The notes: a model not told the origin generated them from the letters alone. A stretch of 64,000 nt of DNA from Actinomycetota bacterium (GCA_009885805.1 VFJZ01000005.1:1-64000), one strand, 5' to 3'. Shown: positions 15,961-25,115, counted from the stretch's first letter. Program-made: numbers and translations.

Positions 15961-16760
15961 TCACCCACGGCTGGCTCGCACTCCGCGAGTCCGCCGACGC
16001 CGCCGCTCGCGCCACCGACCTCGTCGACCACATACGGCACCACCTGCCGGCAACCGGCCGCTGGCTGATCCATGACCTTGGCGGCGGCACCGGGGCGATG
16101 GGGCGATGGCTCGCGCCGCTGCTGCCTGGTGCGCAGCACTGGGTCGTGCACGACCGGGACGCCGACCTGCTCGAGGTCGCCGCCGCCAACCTCCCCGGCC
16201 CGGCCGCGGAAGGGTCGGCGATCACCGTCGAGGTGAGGCAGTCCGACATCACCCGGCTCCAGCCGGACGAACTCGCCGACGCAACCCTCATCACCGCCTC
16301 GGCGCTGCTCGATCTGCTGACTGGGGACGAGTTGGACGCACTGGTGGGCGTCTGCGCCAGTGCAGGCTGTCCTGTCCTGCTGACCCTGTCCGTCGTCGGG
16401 CGCGTCGTCCTGGCGCCGGCGGATCCACTCGACGCCCGGGTGGCCGCAGCCTTCGACGCGCATCAGCGCCGCACGACGGAGGCCGGGCGTCTGCTCGGCC
16501 CGGACGCCGTGGCGGTCGCTGTCGAGACATTCGGCGACCTGGGAGCCGATGTTCTCGTCCGTCCCAGCCCCTGGCGACTCGGCGTCGTCCAGGCCCCGCT
16601 CGCAGCGGCGTGGTTGGCCGGGTGGATCGGAGCCGCGTGCGAGCAGGAGGTCGACCTTGCCGCCGAGATCGACGCCTACGCAGAACGGCGCCAGACAGCG
16701 GCAGCCGCCGGACAGCTCGCCGTCACCGTCGACCACGCCGACCTGCTGGTCCTGCGATGA
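15957..16760 (+). CDS. Class I SAM-dependent methyltransferase
   Basis: A 267-aa Rossmann methyltransferase. Motif I is IHDLGGGTGAMGRWL (about residues 38-52), the acidic motif II is VVHDRDADLL, and VRQSDITRL is the probable adenine-side motif. The C-terminal half ends with HADLLVLR. It overlaps its neighbours by ATGA on both sides, within the glycosyltransferase/GTP cyclohydrolase cluster. The substrate is probably the cluster's intermediate. Confidence 0.8.
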   Translation: MITHGWLALRESADAAARATDLVDHIRHHLPATGRWLIHDLGGGTGAMGRWLAPLLPGAQHWVVHDRDADLLEVAAANLPGPAAEGSAITVEVRQSDITRLQPDELADATLITASALLDLLTGDELDALVGVCASAGCPVLLTLSVVGRVVLAPADPLDARVAAAFDAHQRRTTEAGRLLGPDAVAVAVETFGDLGADVLVRPSPWRLGVVQAPLAAAWLAGWIGAACEQEVDLAAEIDAYAERRQTAAAAGQLAVTVDHADLLVLR

Positions 16761-17743
16761 GCGGTCGGGCGTGGGCCTGTGCACGTCTCGGCGGTGCCGC
16801 CGCAATCCTCGCCGTCCTGCTCTGGCGCCTGGGTGCCGGTCCATTCGTCGACGGCGTCCGCACGATCGACGGCTCGGCGCTGGCGGCAGCCACGGGCATT
16901 GCTGTACTGACGACAGTCTGCTGCGCCTGGCGGTGGAAGATCGTGGCCCGCGGTCTCGGCATCGACCTGCCGCTGCCCGCCGCGGTCGCGGCGTACTACC
17001 GGTCGGTGTTCCTCAACGCCACGCTGCCCGGCGGGGTCGTCGGCGACGTTCACCGCGGTATCAGCCACGGTCGCGACGTGAGCGATGTCGGCCGCGCGTT
17101 GCGGGCCGTCGCGTGGGAACGCTCCGCCGGTCAGATCGTGCAGGTCGTCCTGACCGTCGCCGTGCTCTTCGCGCTGCCATCGCCCGTGCAGTCGTCCATG
17201 CCGCTGGTCGCGATCGCGATCGTTGTTGCGCTGATCGGAGTGGTGCTGGTGATCCGGGCGCGACCCGGCGACGGCCGGTCGCGGTGGGCGCGGGTCCGGA
17301 GCGCGCTCGCCGCTGATCTCCGCGACGGGCTGTTCGCCGAAAGGGCGTGGCTGGGCATCGCGCTCGCGTCGGCGCTGATCGTCGGCGGGCACGCGGTCAC
17401 GTTCCTGATCGCCGCGCGGACCGCGGGCACCACCGCGCCGACGTCGCAGATGCTGCCGCTGGCGCTGCTCGTGATGCTGGCCATGGTGTTGCCGAACGTC
17501 GCTGGCTGGGGACCGCGCGAGGGCGTCACGGCCTGGGCGTTCAGTGCTGCCGGCCTCGGTGCCGCGCAGGGTGTCGCCACCGCCGTCGTCTACGGCGTCA
17601 TGGCGCTCGTCGCCAGCCTGCCCGGTGCGGTGTTTCTCGTTGTGGCATGGTTCCGTCGTACCCGGCTTCCAGGGCGGCCCGAACCGCCGCTCCCGAGTCG
17701 TGTCCGGGTCGCCGCGCGGCCGGACGGAGCCGCCGATGGCTGA
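16757..17743 (+). CDS. Lysylphosphatidylglycerol synthetase-type membrane protein (UPF0104)
   Basis: A 328-aa polytopic protein with about 8 membrane segments. The family signature FLNATLPGGVVGDVHRGI (about residues 85-102) and NVAGWGPREG (about residue 250) are seen. The family covers the flippase-like part of MprF and uncharacterised lipid-associated proteins; the aminoacyl-transferase domain is absent. In this cluster it may move a glycosylated or lipid-linked product across the membrane. It overlaps the methyltransferase by 4 nt and the RibD-like gene by 8 nt. Confidence 0.82.
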   Translation: MSGRAWACARLGGAAAILAVLLWRLGAGPFVDGVRTIDGSALAAATGIAVLTTVCCAWRWKIVARGLGIDLPLPAAVAAYYRSVFLNATLPGGVVGDVHRGISHGRDVSDVGRALRAVAWERSAGQIVQVVLTVAVLFALPSPVQSSMPLVAIAIVVALIGVVLVIRARPGDGRSRWARVRSALAADLRDGLFAERAWLGIALASALIVGGHAVTFLIAARTAGTTAPTSQMLPLALLVMLAMVLPNVAGWGPREGVTAWAFSAAGLGAAQGVATAVVYGVMALVASLPGAVFLVVAWFRRTRLPGRPEPPLPSRVRVAARPDGAADG

Positions 17744-18425
17744 CCGCCCCTACACCCTCCTGAGCTGCAGCGTCTCGATCGACGGCTATCTCGGCAACGC
17801 AACGCCGCGCCTCGCGCTGTCGAGCGACGCCGACTTCGACCGAGTCGATGCCGTGCGCGCGTCCTGCGACGCGATCCTCGTCGGCGCGGCAACCGTGCGC
17901 AGTGACAACCCGCGGCTGCTCGTGCGATCGCAGGCCCGCCGAGACGAGCGAACGGCCCGTGGACTCGCGCCGTCGCCGATCAAGGTCACGGTGACCGAGC
18001 GGGCGGACCTGGACGTGTGCGCCGACTTCTTCGCCACGGGCGACGCCGAGAAGCTCGTCTACTGCCCGAGCCAACGGGTGGCCGACGCCCGCTCGCGACT
18101 GGGCCCGGCAGCGACCGTGATCGACGGCGGCGAGCCCGTGGAGATGCGCCGGATCAGCGAGGACCTCGGCGCGCGCGGTGTGCAGCGGCTGATGGTCGAG
18201 GGCGGCGGCAAGGTGCACACCCAGTTCCTGACCGGCAACCTCGCCGACGAGCTGCAGCTGGTCGTCGCGCCCTTCTTCGTCGGCGACTCGCAGGCGCCGC
18301 GGTTCGTGCGCGATGGACGCTTCCCGTGGAACGCCGATCGGCGCGCGACGCTCGCCGAGGTCCTCCAGATCGGCGACGTGGTGCTGCTGCGCTACGCGCT
18401 TTCATCGCGGTTCCAGGAGGCCTGA
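17736..18425 (+). CDS. RibD C-terminal/dihydrofolate-reductase-family reductase
   Basis: A 229-aa reductase domain without the N-terminal deaminase of bifunctional RibD. ILVGAATVRSDNPRLLVR and MVEGGGKVHTQFL match the NADPH and ribosyl-pyrimidine binding motifs. It is expected to reduce the ribosylamino side chain of the pyrimidine made by GTP cyclohydrolase II, as archaeal and yeast-type enzymes do before deamination. It lies immediately upstream of ribA. Confidence 0.85.
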   Translation: MADRPYTLLSCSVSIDGYLGNATPRLALSSDADFDRVDAVRASCDAILVGAATVRSDNPRLLVRSQARRDERTARGLAPSPIKVTVTERADLDVCADFFATGDAEKLVYCPSQRVADARSRLGPAATVIDGGEPVEMRRISEDLGARGVQRLMVEGGGKVHTQFLTGNLADELQLVVAPFFVGDSQAPRFVRDGRFPWNADRRATLAEVLQIGDVVLLRYALSSRFQEA

Positions 18426-18428
18426 GGG

Positions 18429-19043
18429 ATGGCCACGATCCGCACCCAGGTGTCGCTGCCGCTGCGGTTCGCGGATGGATACGCGACGACCGCGCGCGTC
18501 TTCACGTTCGACGGGCTTGCCGACGGCCACGAGCACCTCGCGTTCGGGCTGGGCGAGTGGGACGGGGCACCGCTTCCCCTGATCAGGCCGCACAGCGAGT
18601 GCCTGACGGGCGACGTGTTCAGCAGCGAGCGCTGCGACTGCGGATCGCAGCTGCGGGAAGCCGTCGAGCGCATCGCCGACGCCGGCGGCTTCCTCCTCTA
18701 CCTGCGCCAGGAAGGCCGTGGTATCGGGCTGTACGCGAAGCTCGACGCCTATGCCCTGCAGGACACCGGGCTCGACACCTACGAGGCGAACGTTGCGCTC
18801 GGCCACGGCGAGGACGAGCGCAGCTACCTGGTCGCGGCGCAGATGCTGCAGGCGCTCGCAGTCGCGCGGGTCGCCCTGCTCAGCAACAACCCCGACAAGG
18901 CCCATCAGCTTCGCCGGTTCGGCGTCACCGTCGCCACGCGAGTGCCGACCGGCGTGCATCTCTCCGCCGCGAACGCCCGCTACCTCGCGACGAAGGCGCG
19001 GAAGGGCGACCACACGCTCGACGTCCCACCGTCAGCCGGGTAG
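18429..19043 (+). CDS. ribA: GTP cyclohydrolase II
   Basis: A 204-aa enzyme that opens GTP to 2,5-diamino-6-ribosylamino-4(3H)-pyrimidinone 5'-phosphate, releasing formate and pyrophosphate. Zinc Cys58, Cys69 and Cys71 (HSECLTGDVFSSERCDCG) and the catalytic YLRQEGRGIGL are present. The tyrosine of KLDAYALQDTG, needed for formate release, is kept, so this is not the formyl-retaining type. It has no RibB fusion and no lumazine or riboflavin synthase nearby, which argues for a specialised pathway. Its 3' end overlaps the convergent gene by 12 bp. Confidence 0.93.
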   Translation: MATIRTQVSLPLRFADGYATTARVFTFDGLADGHEHLAFGLGEWDGAPLPLIRPHSECLTGDVFSSERCDCGSQLREAVERIADAGGFLLYLRQEGRGIGLYAKLDAYALQDTGLDTYEANVALGHGEDERSYLVAAQMLQALAVARVALLSNNPDKAHQLRRFGVTVATRVPTGVHLSAANARYLATKARKGDHTLDVPPSAG

Positions 19044-21365
19044 GCCGGCCGAGAACGCGCCGAGGAGGCGGTCGCGGAAGGCGTCCATCGGCCACACCGG
19101 CGCGTCGGGGCCGGGTCGCAGACCGTCCGCAAAGCCCCAGCCGGCGATCTGGTCGAACACCGCCGGGTCGCGCGCGATGACCGAGACGGGCACGTCGTGG
19201 GTCGCGCCACGCCCGCTGACGTTCGACGAGGGCTGATGGTCGCCGAGCATGACGACGACGAGGTCGTCGCCGCCGTATCGCGCCACGAAGGAGAGCAGGG
19301 TGTCCAGGCTGTACTCGATCGACGTTCCGTACGCCGCGCGGACGCGTGCGGGGTCCTTCCAGAGCTCGGTCGCGGTCACCGTGCCGGCCGGCATGCCGGC
19401 GAAGACGGAGCCGTCGCCGACCTTGCTCCAGTCGACCAGCTGGGGAATGCGGGTCCACGGCGTGTGGCTCGATACGAGGTCGACCTCGGCGAAGACGGCC
19501 GGCCGCGGGCGCCTCGACAGCTCGAAGCGCTGCAGGGCCAGCAGGGCGTACTGGTCGGGCATGGCGGCGTACGAAAAGGTCCGGCCGCGATAGCCGAGGT
19601 TCCGCTGGTCGTAGACCCTGTCGTGGTCGTAGAGCAGCGACCCCTCCGGCCAGTCCCGAGTGTGTGCGGGCACGACGCCGACCGTTCGCCAGCCGGCGCG
19701 CTTGAACGCCTTGCTGAGCGTGAAGCGGCCGCTGGTGACGAGCTGGTCGTAGCGTCGCTGGCCGTCGACCCAGACCCCGGCCTGCAGGGTGGAGTGCGCG
19801 AGCCAGCTGAGGCCGCCGTAGGTCGATGACGTCAGGTACGCGCTGCGGGCGGAGAACCCACGGTCGCGAAGCTGTCTCGTACCCCGGTCGAGGATGGCGG
19901 TGATCGGCGCGCTGATCTCCGGATTCTCGAGGGCGACGCGTCCGTAGCTCTCGACGAAGACGAGCAGGACGTCCTTGCCGCGAAGGCCTGTCAGGAGGCG
20001 ATCCGCAGGAGCGTCGCGGAAGGAGTCGCGGGCGATCTCGCGACCGAACTCCGCGCGACCCTCGAGACCGGTCCTGACCGCCTGCACCTCGCGACCGGCG
20101 ATGTTCGCGGCGCTTGTTGCCGCGACTGGCGCGCCCGGAACGACCGCGACGCCGAGCGCCCAACAGCCGGCCCAGACGACGGCGAGTCCAGTCAGGGTCT
20201 GCACCGTCCGCCGCCGCTGCTCGGCCGCGACGCGCGTGACGCGCAGGAGCGCGAGCGGAGGAACGACGAGGAGCGCGACGAGCAGTGCCACAGCGGCGGC
20301 GATGACGAGGTTGGTCTCCGTCGGCCCGACCGCCTCGCGGAGCGTCTCGATGCCGATGCCGGCGTAGAACCAGTCGTCGACCGGGTTGAACGGGCGGTCG
20401 AATCCCTCCCTGAACCCGATGTCGAGCAAGGCGACGAGCACGAGGGCGCCGAGCACGAGGCCTGCGACGACGGCGAGGACGCGACGCGCGACCACCGGCA
20501 GGCAGACGGCGATCGCGATCCCGACGAGGCCCTCGAGCGGCAGGCGGACGAATGCGCCCGGCGTGAGTTCGCTCATCCGGTTGGGCACGATGAGCGCGGC
20601 CCAGACGATCAGGACCGCGCCGATCGTGACCACCCCGGAGAGCGCGGCGCGGACGCGGCCGGGGGCCGCATCCGCCGCGTCGCGGTGGCGCCAGAGCCAC
20701 CACGTGTCGCGCCCGAACGACTCGGCGAGGACGACGAGTGCGAGGACGAGCGCGAGCCGAGTCAGGCCGACCGGCAGGACGTCCGCCGCGGCGATCACGA
20801 GCACGATTCCCTGCGTGGCGGCGACCACCCGGCGCCACGTGCGCGGCGGCAGCGGCGCGCGCATCCACGGCAGCAGCCACTCGCCGGCCATGAACACGTA
20901 GCGCGCGGCGCCGATCGCGAGCACCCACGCGCCGACGCTGTCGGCGACGTAGACGCTGAGGGCGGCGATCAGGAACGCGTCGACCTCGCCGTCGAGGCGC
21001 GCGCCGAGCGCCGAGGTCGTCCCCGTCCGCCGTGCGAGCTGTCCGTCGACGGCGTCGAGGGCGAGCGCGACGACGGTGAGCGTGACGAGCAGCGCAACCG
21101 GTGCCGGCTCGGCGAAGGAGTCGGCGACGAGCGCCGCGACGCCGACCGCCAGCGTGGCGCGGGCGAGGGTCACCCACGTGGCCGCGCCGAGCCGATCCGA
21201 GCCGGAGCGGACGAGGCCGCGGGCGAGTGCCGCATTCATGATCACGCCGCAGGTGACTCCGATCACCCAGCCGGCGACGCCGAGGCCAACCGTCGCCGCG
21301 AGCGCGGCGAGGAGCAGCAGCTGGACGATCAATCCGGTCAGAGGGCCGACGAGAGCCGTTCGCAT
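19032..21365 (-). CDS. CDP-alcohol phosphotransferase fused to sulfatase/alkaline-phosphatase-superfamily domain
   Basis: A 777-aa membrane protein. Residues 104-129 carry the complete CDP-alcohol phosphotransferase motif D(x)2DG(x)2AR(x)8G(x)3D(x)3D (DAVDGQLARR...GARLDGEVD). About five further membrane segments follow. From about residue 440 there is an LtaS/sulfatase-like phosphotransferase domain (KDVLLVFVESYGR, the Thr-like nucleophile region SSTYGG, and VMLGDHQPS). The fusion suggests synthesis and modification of a phospholipid-type head group. It converges on ribA, which ties it to the pterin-like cluster by position. Confidence 0.82.
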   Translation of the reverse strand: MRTALVGPLTGLIVQLLLLAALAATVGLGVAGWVIGVTCGVIMNAALARGLVRSGSDRLGAATWVTLARATLAVGVAALVADSFAEPAPVALLVTLTVVALALDAVDGQLARRTGTTSALGARLDGEVDAFLIAALSVYVADSVGAWVLAIGAARYVFMAGEWLLPWMRAPLPPRTWRRVVAATQGIVLVIAAADVLPVGLTRLALVLALVVLAESFGRDTWWLWRHRDAADAAPGRVRAALSGVVTIGAVLIVWAALIVPNRMSELTPGAFVRLPLEGLVGIAIAVCLPVVARRVLAVVAGLVLGALVLVALLDIGFREGFDRPFNPVDDWFYAGIGIETLREAVGPTETNLVIAAAVALLVALLVVPPLALLRVTRVAAEQRRRTVQTLTGLAVVWAGCWALGVAVVPGAPVAATSAANIAGREVQAVRTGLEGRAEFGREIARDSFRDAPADRLLTGLRGKDVLLVFVESYGRVALENPEISAPITAILDRGTRQLRDRGFSARSAYLTSSTYGGLSWLAHSTLQAGVWVDGQRRYDQLVTSGRFTLSKAFKRAGWRTVGVVPAHTRDWPEGSLLYDHDRVYDQRNLGYRGRTFSYAAMPDQYALLALQRFELSRRPRPAVFAEVDLVSSHTPWTRIPQLVDWSKVGDGSVFAGMPAGTVTATELWKDPARVRAAYGTSIEYSLDTLLSFVARYGGDDLVVVMLGDHQPSSNVSGRGATHDVPVSVIARDPAVFDQIAGWGFADGLRPGPDAPVWPMDAFRDRLLGAFSAGLPG

Positions 21366-21388
21366 CGTCCCGAGGGTACCGTGCCCTC

Positions 21389-22150
21389 GTGCACCCGGAC
21401 GACCGCTCCTCGTATGACGTCGCTCTACGCCCGGCGCGCGAGTCGGCGTTCGAGCCGGGCGAGTTCGTCGGGCAGGAGAGCTTCATGCGGGCGAGCGAGA
21501 TCCGCACCCTTGCGTGCCAGGCGGGCATCGCAGCCAGCGTCTCCGTCCTCGACCTGTGTTGCGGCATCGCAGGTCCGGGGCGGTTCATCACGCGGGAGTT
21601 CGGCTGCAGCTACCTGGGCGTCGATGCGAGCGCGAGCGCGATCGACATCGCGCGCGAGCGCGCCGGCGACCTTCCCTGTCGCTTCGAGCTCTCACGCCTC
21701 CCACCGCTCCCGGACGGCCCGTTCGACGTGGTGCTGCTGCTCGAGACCATGCTCGCGTTCCGCGAGAAGGAGCCGCTACTCACCGAGATCGTCCGCGTGC
21801 TCGCGACCGGCGGGCGGTTCGCCTTCACGATGGAGGAGGGACTGCCGCTGACGGACGCCGAGCGCGAGCAGATGCCCGGCGCGGATACGGTGTGGCTGAC
21901 GCCCCTCGAGGAGATGGTGGCGATGCTGGCGCGGGTGGGTCTGGTCGTGCGCTGGCAGGCCGACCACAGCGACCTGCACCGGGCCTCGGCCGACGCGCTG
22001 AGGGCCGCGTTCGCCGCCGACGCGGAGGCGATCGCCGCGCAGATCGGGCGGCGGGCCCTGGACGACCTGCTCGTCTCCCACCGCCTGTGGAGCGACTGGA
22101 TGCGCGACGGACGCGTGCGCAAACTGGCCGTCGTCGCGGAGAGCACGTAG
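21389..22150 (+). CDS. Class I SAM-dependent methyltransferase
   Basis: A 253-aa methyltransferase with motif I VLDLCCGIAGPGRFI (about residues 51-65), LGVDASASAIDIAR, and a PFDVVLLLETMLAF post-motif. It starts at GTG 21389, 23 bp from the divergent fusion gene, with which it probably shares a promoter region. Sarcosine/UbiE-like small-molecule methylation is plausible; the substrate is not known. Confidence 0.8.
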   Translation: MHPDDRSSYDVALRPARESAFEPGEFVGQESFMRASEIRTLACQAGIAASVSVLDLCCGIAGPGRFITREFGCSYLGVDASASAIDIARERAGDLPCRFELSRLPPLPDGPFDVVLLLETMLAFREKEPLLTEIVRVLATGGRFAFTMEEGLPLTDAEREQMPGADTVWLTPLEEMVAMLARVGLVVRWQADHSDLHRASADALRAAFAADAEAIAAQIGRRALDDLLVSHRLWSDWMRDGRVRKLAVVAEST

Positions 22151-22178
22151 GGGCGCCGACGCGCGCGACCGAGAGAGG

Positions 22179-22442
22179 CTACGCCTCGACGAGGAGCACC
22201 AGCGTGTCGGCCAGGACGCCGTCGTGGTCCATCGCCGCGGCGGCGGCCTCCGTCTGCATCACGGCCATGACGGCATCCAGGTCCGACACGTCCATGAGCA
22301 CCGCGACGCGGGTCGGCTGCTGCGGATCGACGAACGTGCGGATGTTCGTAACGCCGAGCGGCCCGAAGAGCTCCTCGCGCTTCGGCGAGGCGAGCCAGTG
22401 AGCGGTGTCCTTGACGTCGTGATGTCCGATGACCGTGGGCAT
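22179..22442 (-). CDS. Small conserved hypothetical protein (87 aa), alpha-beta barrel-like
   Basis: The ATG at 22442 has a GGAGG ribosome site 7 nt upstream. The sequence runs beta-alpha-beta (MPTVIGHHDVKDTAHWL, VTNIRTFVDP, VAVLMDVSDLDAVMAVM) and resembles dimeric ferredoxin-like stress or monooxygenase-type proteins. No catalytic residues can be assigned. It converges on the methyltransferase gene. Confidence 0.65.
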   Translation of the reverse strand: MPTVIGHHDVKDTAHWLASPKREELFGPLGVTNIRTFVDPQQPTRVAVLMDVSDLDAVMAVMQTEAAAAAMDHDGVLADTLVLLVEA

Positions 22443-22643
22443 GGCGTGCCTCCAGGGGTTGCCTGGCTCGTACGAGCCAGGCGGCGGATCATACCCTGCC
22501 GAGTTGGCCACCTGGCGCGGCCGGCCGCTTCCCTCCGTATCCCCGAACCGCGTCCGGACTCAACGCAATAGCCGGATCGCTGCAAGGGTTGGGCGGCGCG
22601 GTATGATGGGCCGCTCACCGTGCACCACGAGGGAGGGCTCAGG

Positions 22644-22970
22644 ATGCCTGCCATGGCAGTGCCGCTCGCAGCGGAGAAGCTCAGTGCGTGGGAAGGCTGG
22701 CTCAGCGAACTCACGGGACCTCGTAAGGCAGCCTTTGACGACATGAACGCCCGGCACGGCCTGACTGAGCATCGGGCGTACTTGCAGCCGACGCCCGACG
22801 GGAACTACATGACGCTGGTGATCGTCGAGGGGACAGGTGCGGACAGCTTCTTGCCGAGCGTCACGCAGTCCGACCACGAGTTCGACCAGTGGTTCACCCG
22901 CAGCGTCGTCGAGATTCACGACATGGACCTCAGCGGCCCGATCCCGCCGATGGCCGCCCGTCGGCTGTAG
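22644..22970 (+). CDS. Small hypothetical protein (108 aa)
   Basis: ATG 22644 follows a GGGAGGG ribosome site by about 7 nt. The compact sequence (LAAEKLSAWEGWLSELTGPR, NYMTLVIVEGTG, DQWFTRSVVEIHDMDL) looks like another dimeric alpha-beta barrel protein. A strong hairpin follows 20 nt after its stop. The function is unknown. Confidence 0.65.
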   Translation: MPAMAVPLAAEKLSAWEGWLSELTGPRKAAFDDMNARHGLTEHRAYLQPTPDGNYMTLVIVEGTGADSFLPSVTQSDHEFDQWFTRSVVEIHDMDLSGPIPPMAARRL

Positions 22971-22990
22971 GCCTGGCCGAGCCAGCGGCG

Positions 22991-23017
22991 CGGTGAGACC
23001 GGTGATCGGTCTCACCG
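22991..23017 (+). terminator. Rho-independent-like hairpin without T-tract
   Basis: An 11-bp perfect stem, CGGTGAGACCG and CGGTCTCACCG, with the 5-nt loop GTGAT. It lies 20 nt downstream of the 22644-22970 gene. There is no run of T, so termination may be factor-assisted. Confidence 0.6.
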
Positions 23018-23057
23018 GCTACTAGACCTCGTCAGATCGAACCGTTCCGCACCGTAA

Positions 23058-23837
23058 GGAATCGTCGCATCATCCATCGACGAGATCATCCGAGGCGGCT
23101 GGCCGGGTCTGCGCAACCACTCGCCCGAGCAGGCCTTGCCGCTTACCGGTGAGTACCTGAATCGCATTGCGCGCACCGACATCCTGAGCGTCGACGGCGT
23201 ACGACGAAACCCGGAGCAGGTCGCGGCCGTCATCCAGAGCGTGGCGCGCAACGTGGCGACGCAGGCATCACTTGCGAGCATCGCCGCCGACGCGTCCGGC
23301 CACGGGACGAAAGTGACTGACGAGACGGTTGGTAACTACCTCGCTGCGCTGCGCCGCTTGATGGTGATCGAAGACCTTCCGGCCTGGAACACTCACCTGC
23401 GGTCACGGCACAGACTGCGGACGAGTCCCACCCGTCACTTCGCTGACCCGTCCCTGGCTGTCGCGGCGCTCGGTGCGACTCGCGACACCCTCAGGGCTGA
23501 TCTCAAGACGCTGGGTTTCCTGTTCAAGTCACTCGTCCTCCGCGACCTTCGCGTGTACGCACAGTCGTTCGGCGGGCAGCTCTTCCACTACCGCGACGAA
23601 AGTGGCCTCGAGGTCGATGCTGTCGTCGACGTGGGTACGTCCTGGGGGGCGTTCGAGGTCAAGCTCGGAGTGGGCCAGATCGACGCCGCTGCGGACAGCC
23701 TCTCGCGGTTTGCGGAACGGGTCGATACGTCCGCGAGGGGAGAGCCCGCCGTGCTCGGGGTCATCGTCGCTACCGGCTACGGCTTCGTTCGCGCCGACGG
23801 GATCCACGTGATCCCGATCGGCGCGCTCGGACCGTAG
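23058..23837 (+). pseudogene. C-terminal remnant of a DUF4143 AAA ATPase
   Basis: The frame opens after a TAA at 23055 with no good start codon. It reads EIIRGGWPGLRNHSPEQA then YLNRIARTDILSVDG, a helical DNA-binding-like section, and the DUF4143 end with LEVDAVVDVGTSWGAFEVKL. The N-terminal AAA part with Walker A and B is absent. The protein is thus a 5'-truncated relic of a group often seen near toxin-antitoxin modules. The body of the frame has no internal stop, which suggests recent loss. Confidence 0.65.
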
Positions 23838-24131
23838 CGACTCCATGCCTGATGTCCGGGCAGCGAGTTCGAAACGTTATGGTTTTGGTACACCTCGCGC
23901 GATTCAGGTTGAAGTTGAACCCGCCTCGTTGAGCGCTTCGACGTCGTCCGGCGTCAGTCGAACGAACGGTTCGCGCGCCTGGCGCCCGATTCAGGGCCGT
24001 CGACTCATGGCGGCGGTGGCTGGAATCGACGCCTCGACACGAAGCACCAGGTGCCGGCCAGAACGTCGTCCATATCCGCTGCCAAGGCGTCGATGTCCAC
24101 ACCGCTACGCCGGTCGTCTAACGTAGACCCG
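23838..24131. other. Intergenic stretch with degenerate coding fragments
   Basis: No intact gene is seen. On the minus strand a short stretch reads REPFVRLTPDDVEALNEAG before a stop at about 23905, and another reads DIDALAADMDDVLAGTW. Both look like tails of small antitoxin-type proteins. Base composition is slightly lower in GC than the surroundings. Together with the truncated ATPase upstream, this marks a small scar region. Confidence 0.35.
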
Positions 24132-25115
24132 ATGCTCATCCTGTCCTCGGCCGAGACCGAATCGCTGCTCGATCCCGACGCTCTCCGGCAGGCGCTTGCG
24201 TCCGCGATGGCGGACCTCAGCGCCGGCCGCGTCTCGATGCCGCCGCGGATTGCAGCCTACGTCGAGGAGCGGGGCGGGTTAGTGGCGGCGATGCCGGCGT
24301 ACCTGCCCGCGACGAGCATCGTCGCGGCCAAGCTCGTCAGCCTCTATCCGGGAAACGCCGGCACCGCGTTGCCGACGCACCAGGCGGTCGTGGTCGTGTT
24401 CGACGCCGCAACCGGTGAGCCGGTCGCGCTGCTCGACGGCACCTCGATCACCACGGCGCGCACGGCGGCAGGTTCGGCACTCGCGACGGCGCTGCTCGCG
24501 CGATCCGACGCGGATGTGCTTGCGATCGTCGGCACGGGCGTGCAGGCACGCGCCCACGCCCACGCCGTCGTCCGCGTACGGCCGTTCCGCGAGCTCCGGA
24601 TCGCCGGCCGCGATCCGGCGCGCACCGCCGCCCTCGCCGCCGAGCTGCGCGGCGTCCTCGACGTCGAGATCGTCGTGGCCGCCAGCCCGGCGGAGGCGTG
24701 CGCCGACGCCGACGTCGTGTGCCTGACGACCGGCGCCGCCGACCCGGTCATCCGGCGGGCAGATCTCGCGCCCGGAACACACGTGAACTCCGTCGGGTTC
24801 GAAAGCGTCGGCAGGGAGATCGATTCGGCGACGGTGGCGGACGCACTGGTCGTCGTCGAGTCGCGGGCGTCCGTGCTCGCTCCGCCGCCGGCGGGCTCCT
24901 ACGACCTGCGCGTGCCGATCGACGAGGGCCTCCTCGATCCCGGCGACCTCGTCGAGCTCGGTGAGCTCGTCGCCGGTACGGCGATCGGCCGCACGTCGGC
25001 GCAGCAGTTAACGCTCTACAAGTCCGTCGGCGTCGCGGTTCAAGACGCGGCCGCAGCCGCGCTCGTCCTCGCCGCCGCACGCGAAGCCGGTCTCGGCCTC
25101 GAGTTCGACCTGTAG
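24132..25115 (+). CDS. Ornithine cyclodeaminase/mu-crystallin family protein
   Basis: A 327-aa NAD(P)-dependent enzyme. It has AAMPAYLP (about residue 57), the substrate-side KLVSLYPGN, GTSITTARTAAGSALA and the dinucleotide fold VLAIVGTGVQARAHAHAV (about residue 132). Family reactions include ornithine to proline and reduction of cyclic imines; the substrate cannot be assigned. The conserved Lys-Asp pair region is kept (KLVS and the GFES...EIDSATV part). A second family member is encoded at 35593-36501. Confidence 0.88.
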   Translation: MLILSSAETESLLDPDALRQALASAMADLSAGRVSMPPRIAAYVEERGGLVAAMPAYLPATSIVAAKLVSLYPGNAGTALPTHQAVVVVFDAATGEPVALLDGTSITTARTAAGSALATALLARSDADVLAIVGTGVQARAHAHAVVRVRPFRELRIAGRDPARTAALAAELRGVLDVEIVVAASPAEACADADVVCLTTGAADPVIRRADLAPGTHVNSVGFESVGREIDSATVADALVVVESRASVLAPPPAGSYDLRVPIDEGLLDPGDLVELGELVAGTAIGRTSAQQLTLYKSVGVAVQDAAAAALVLAAAREAGLGLEFDL

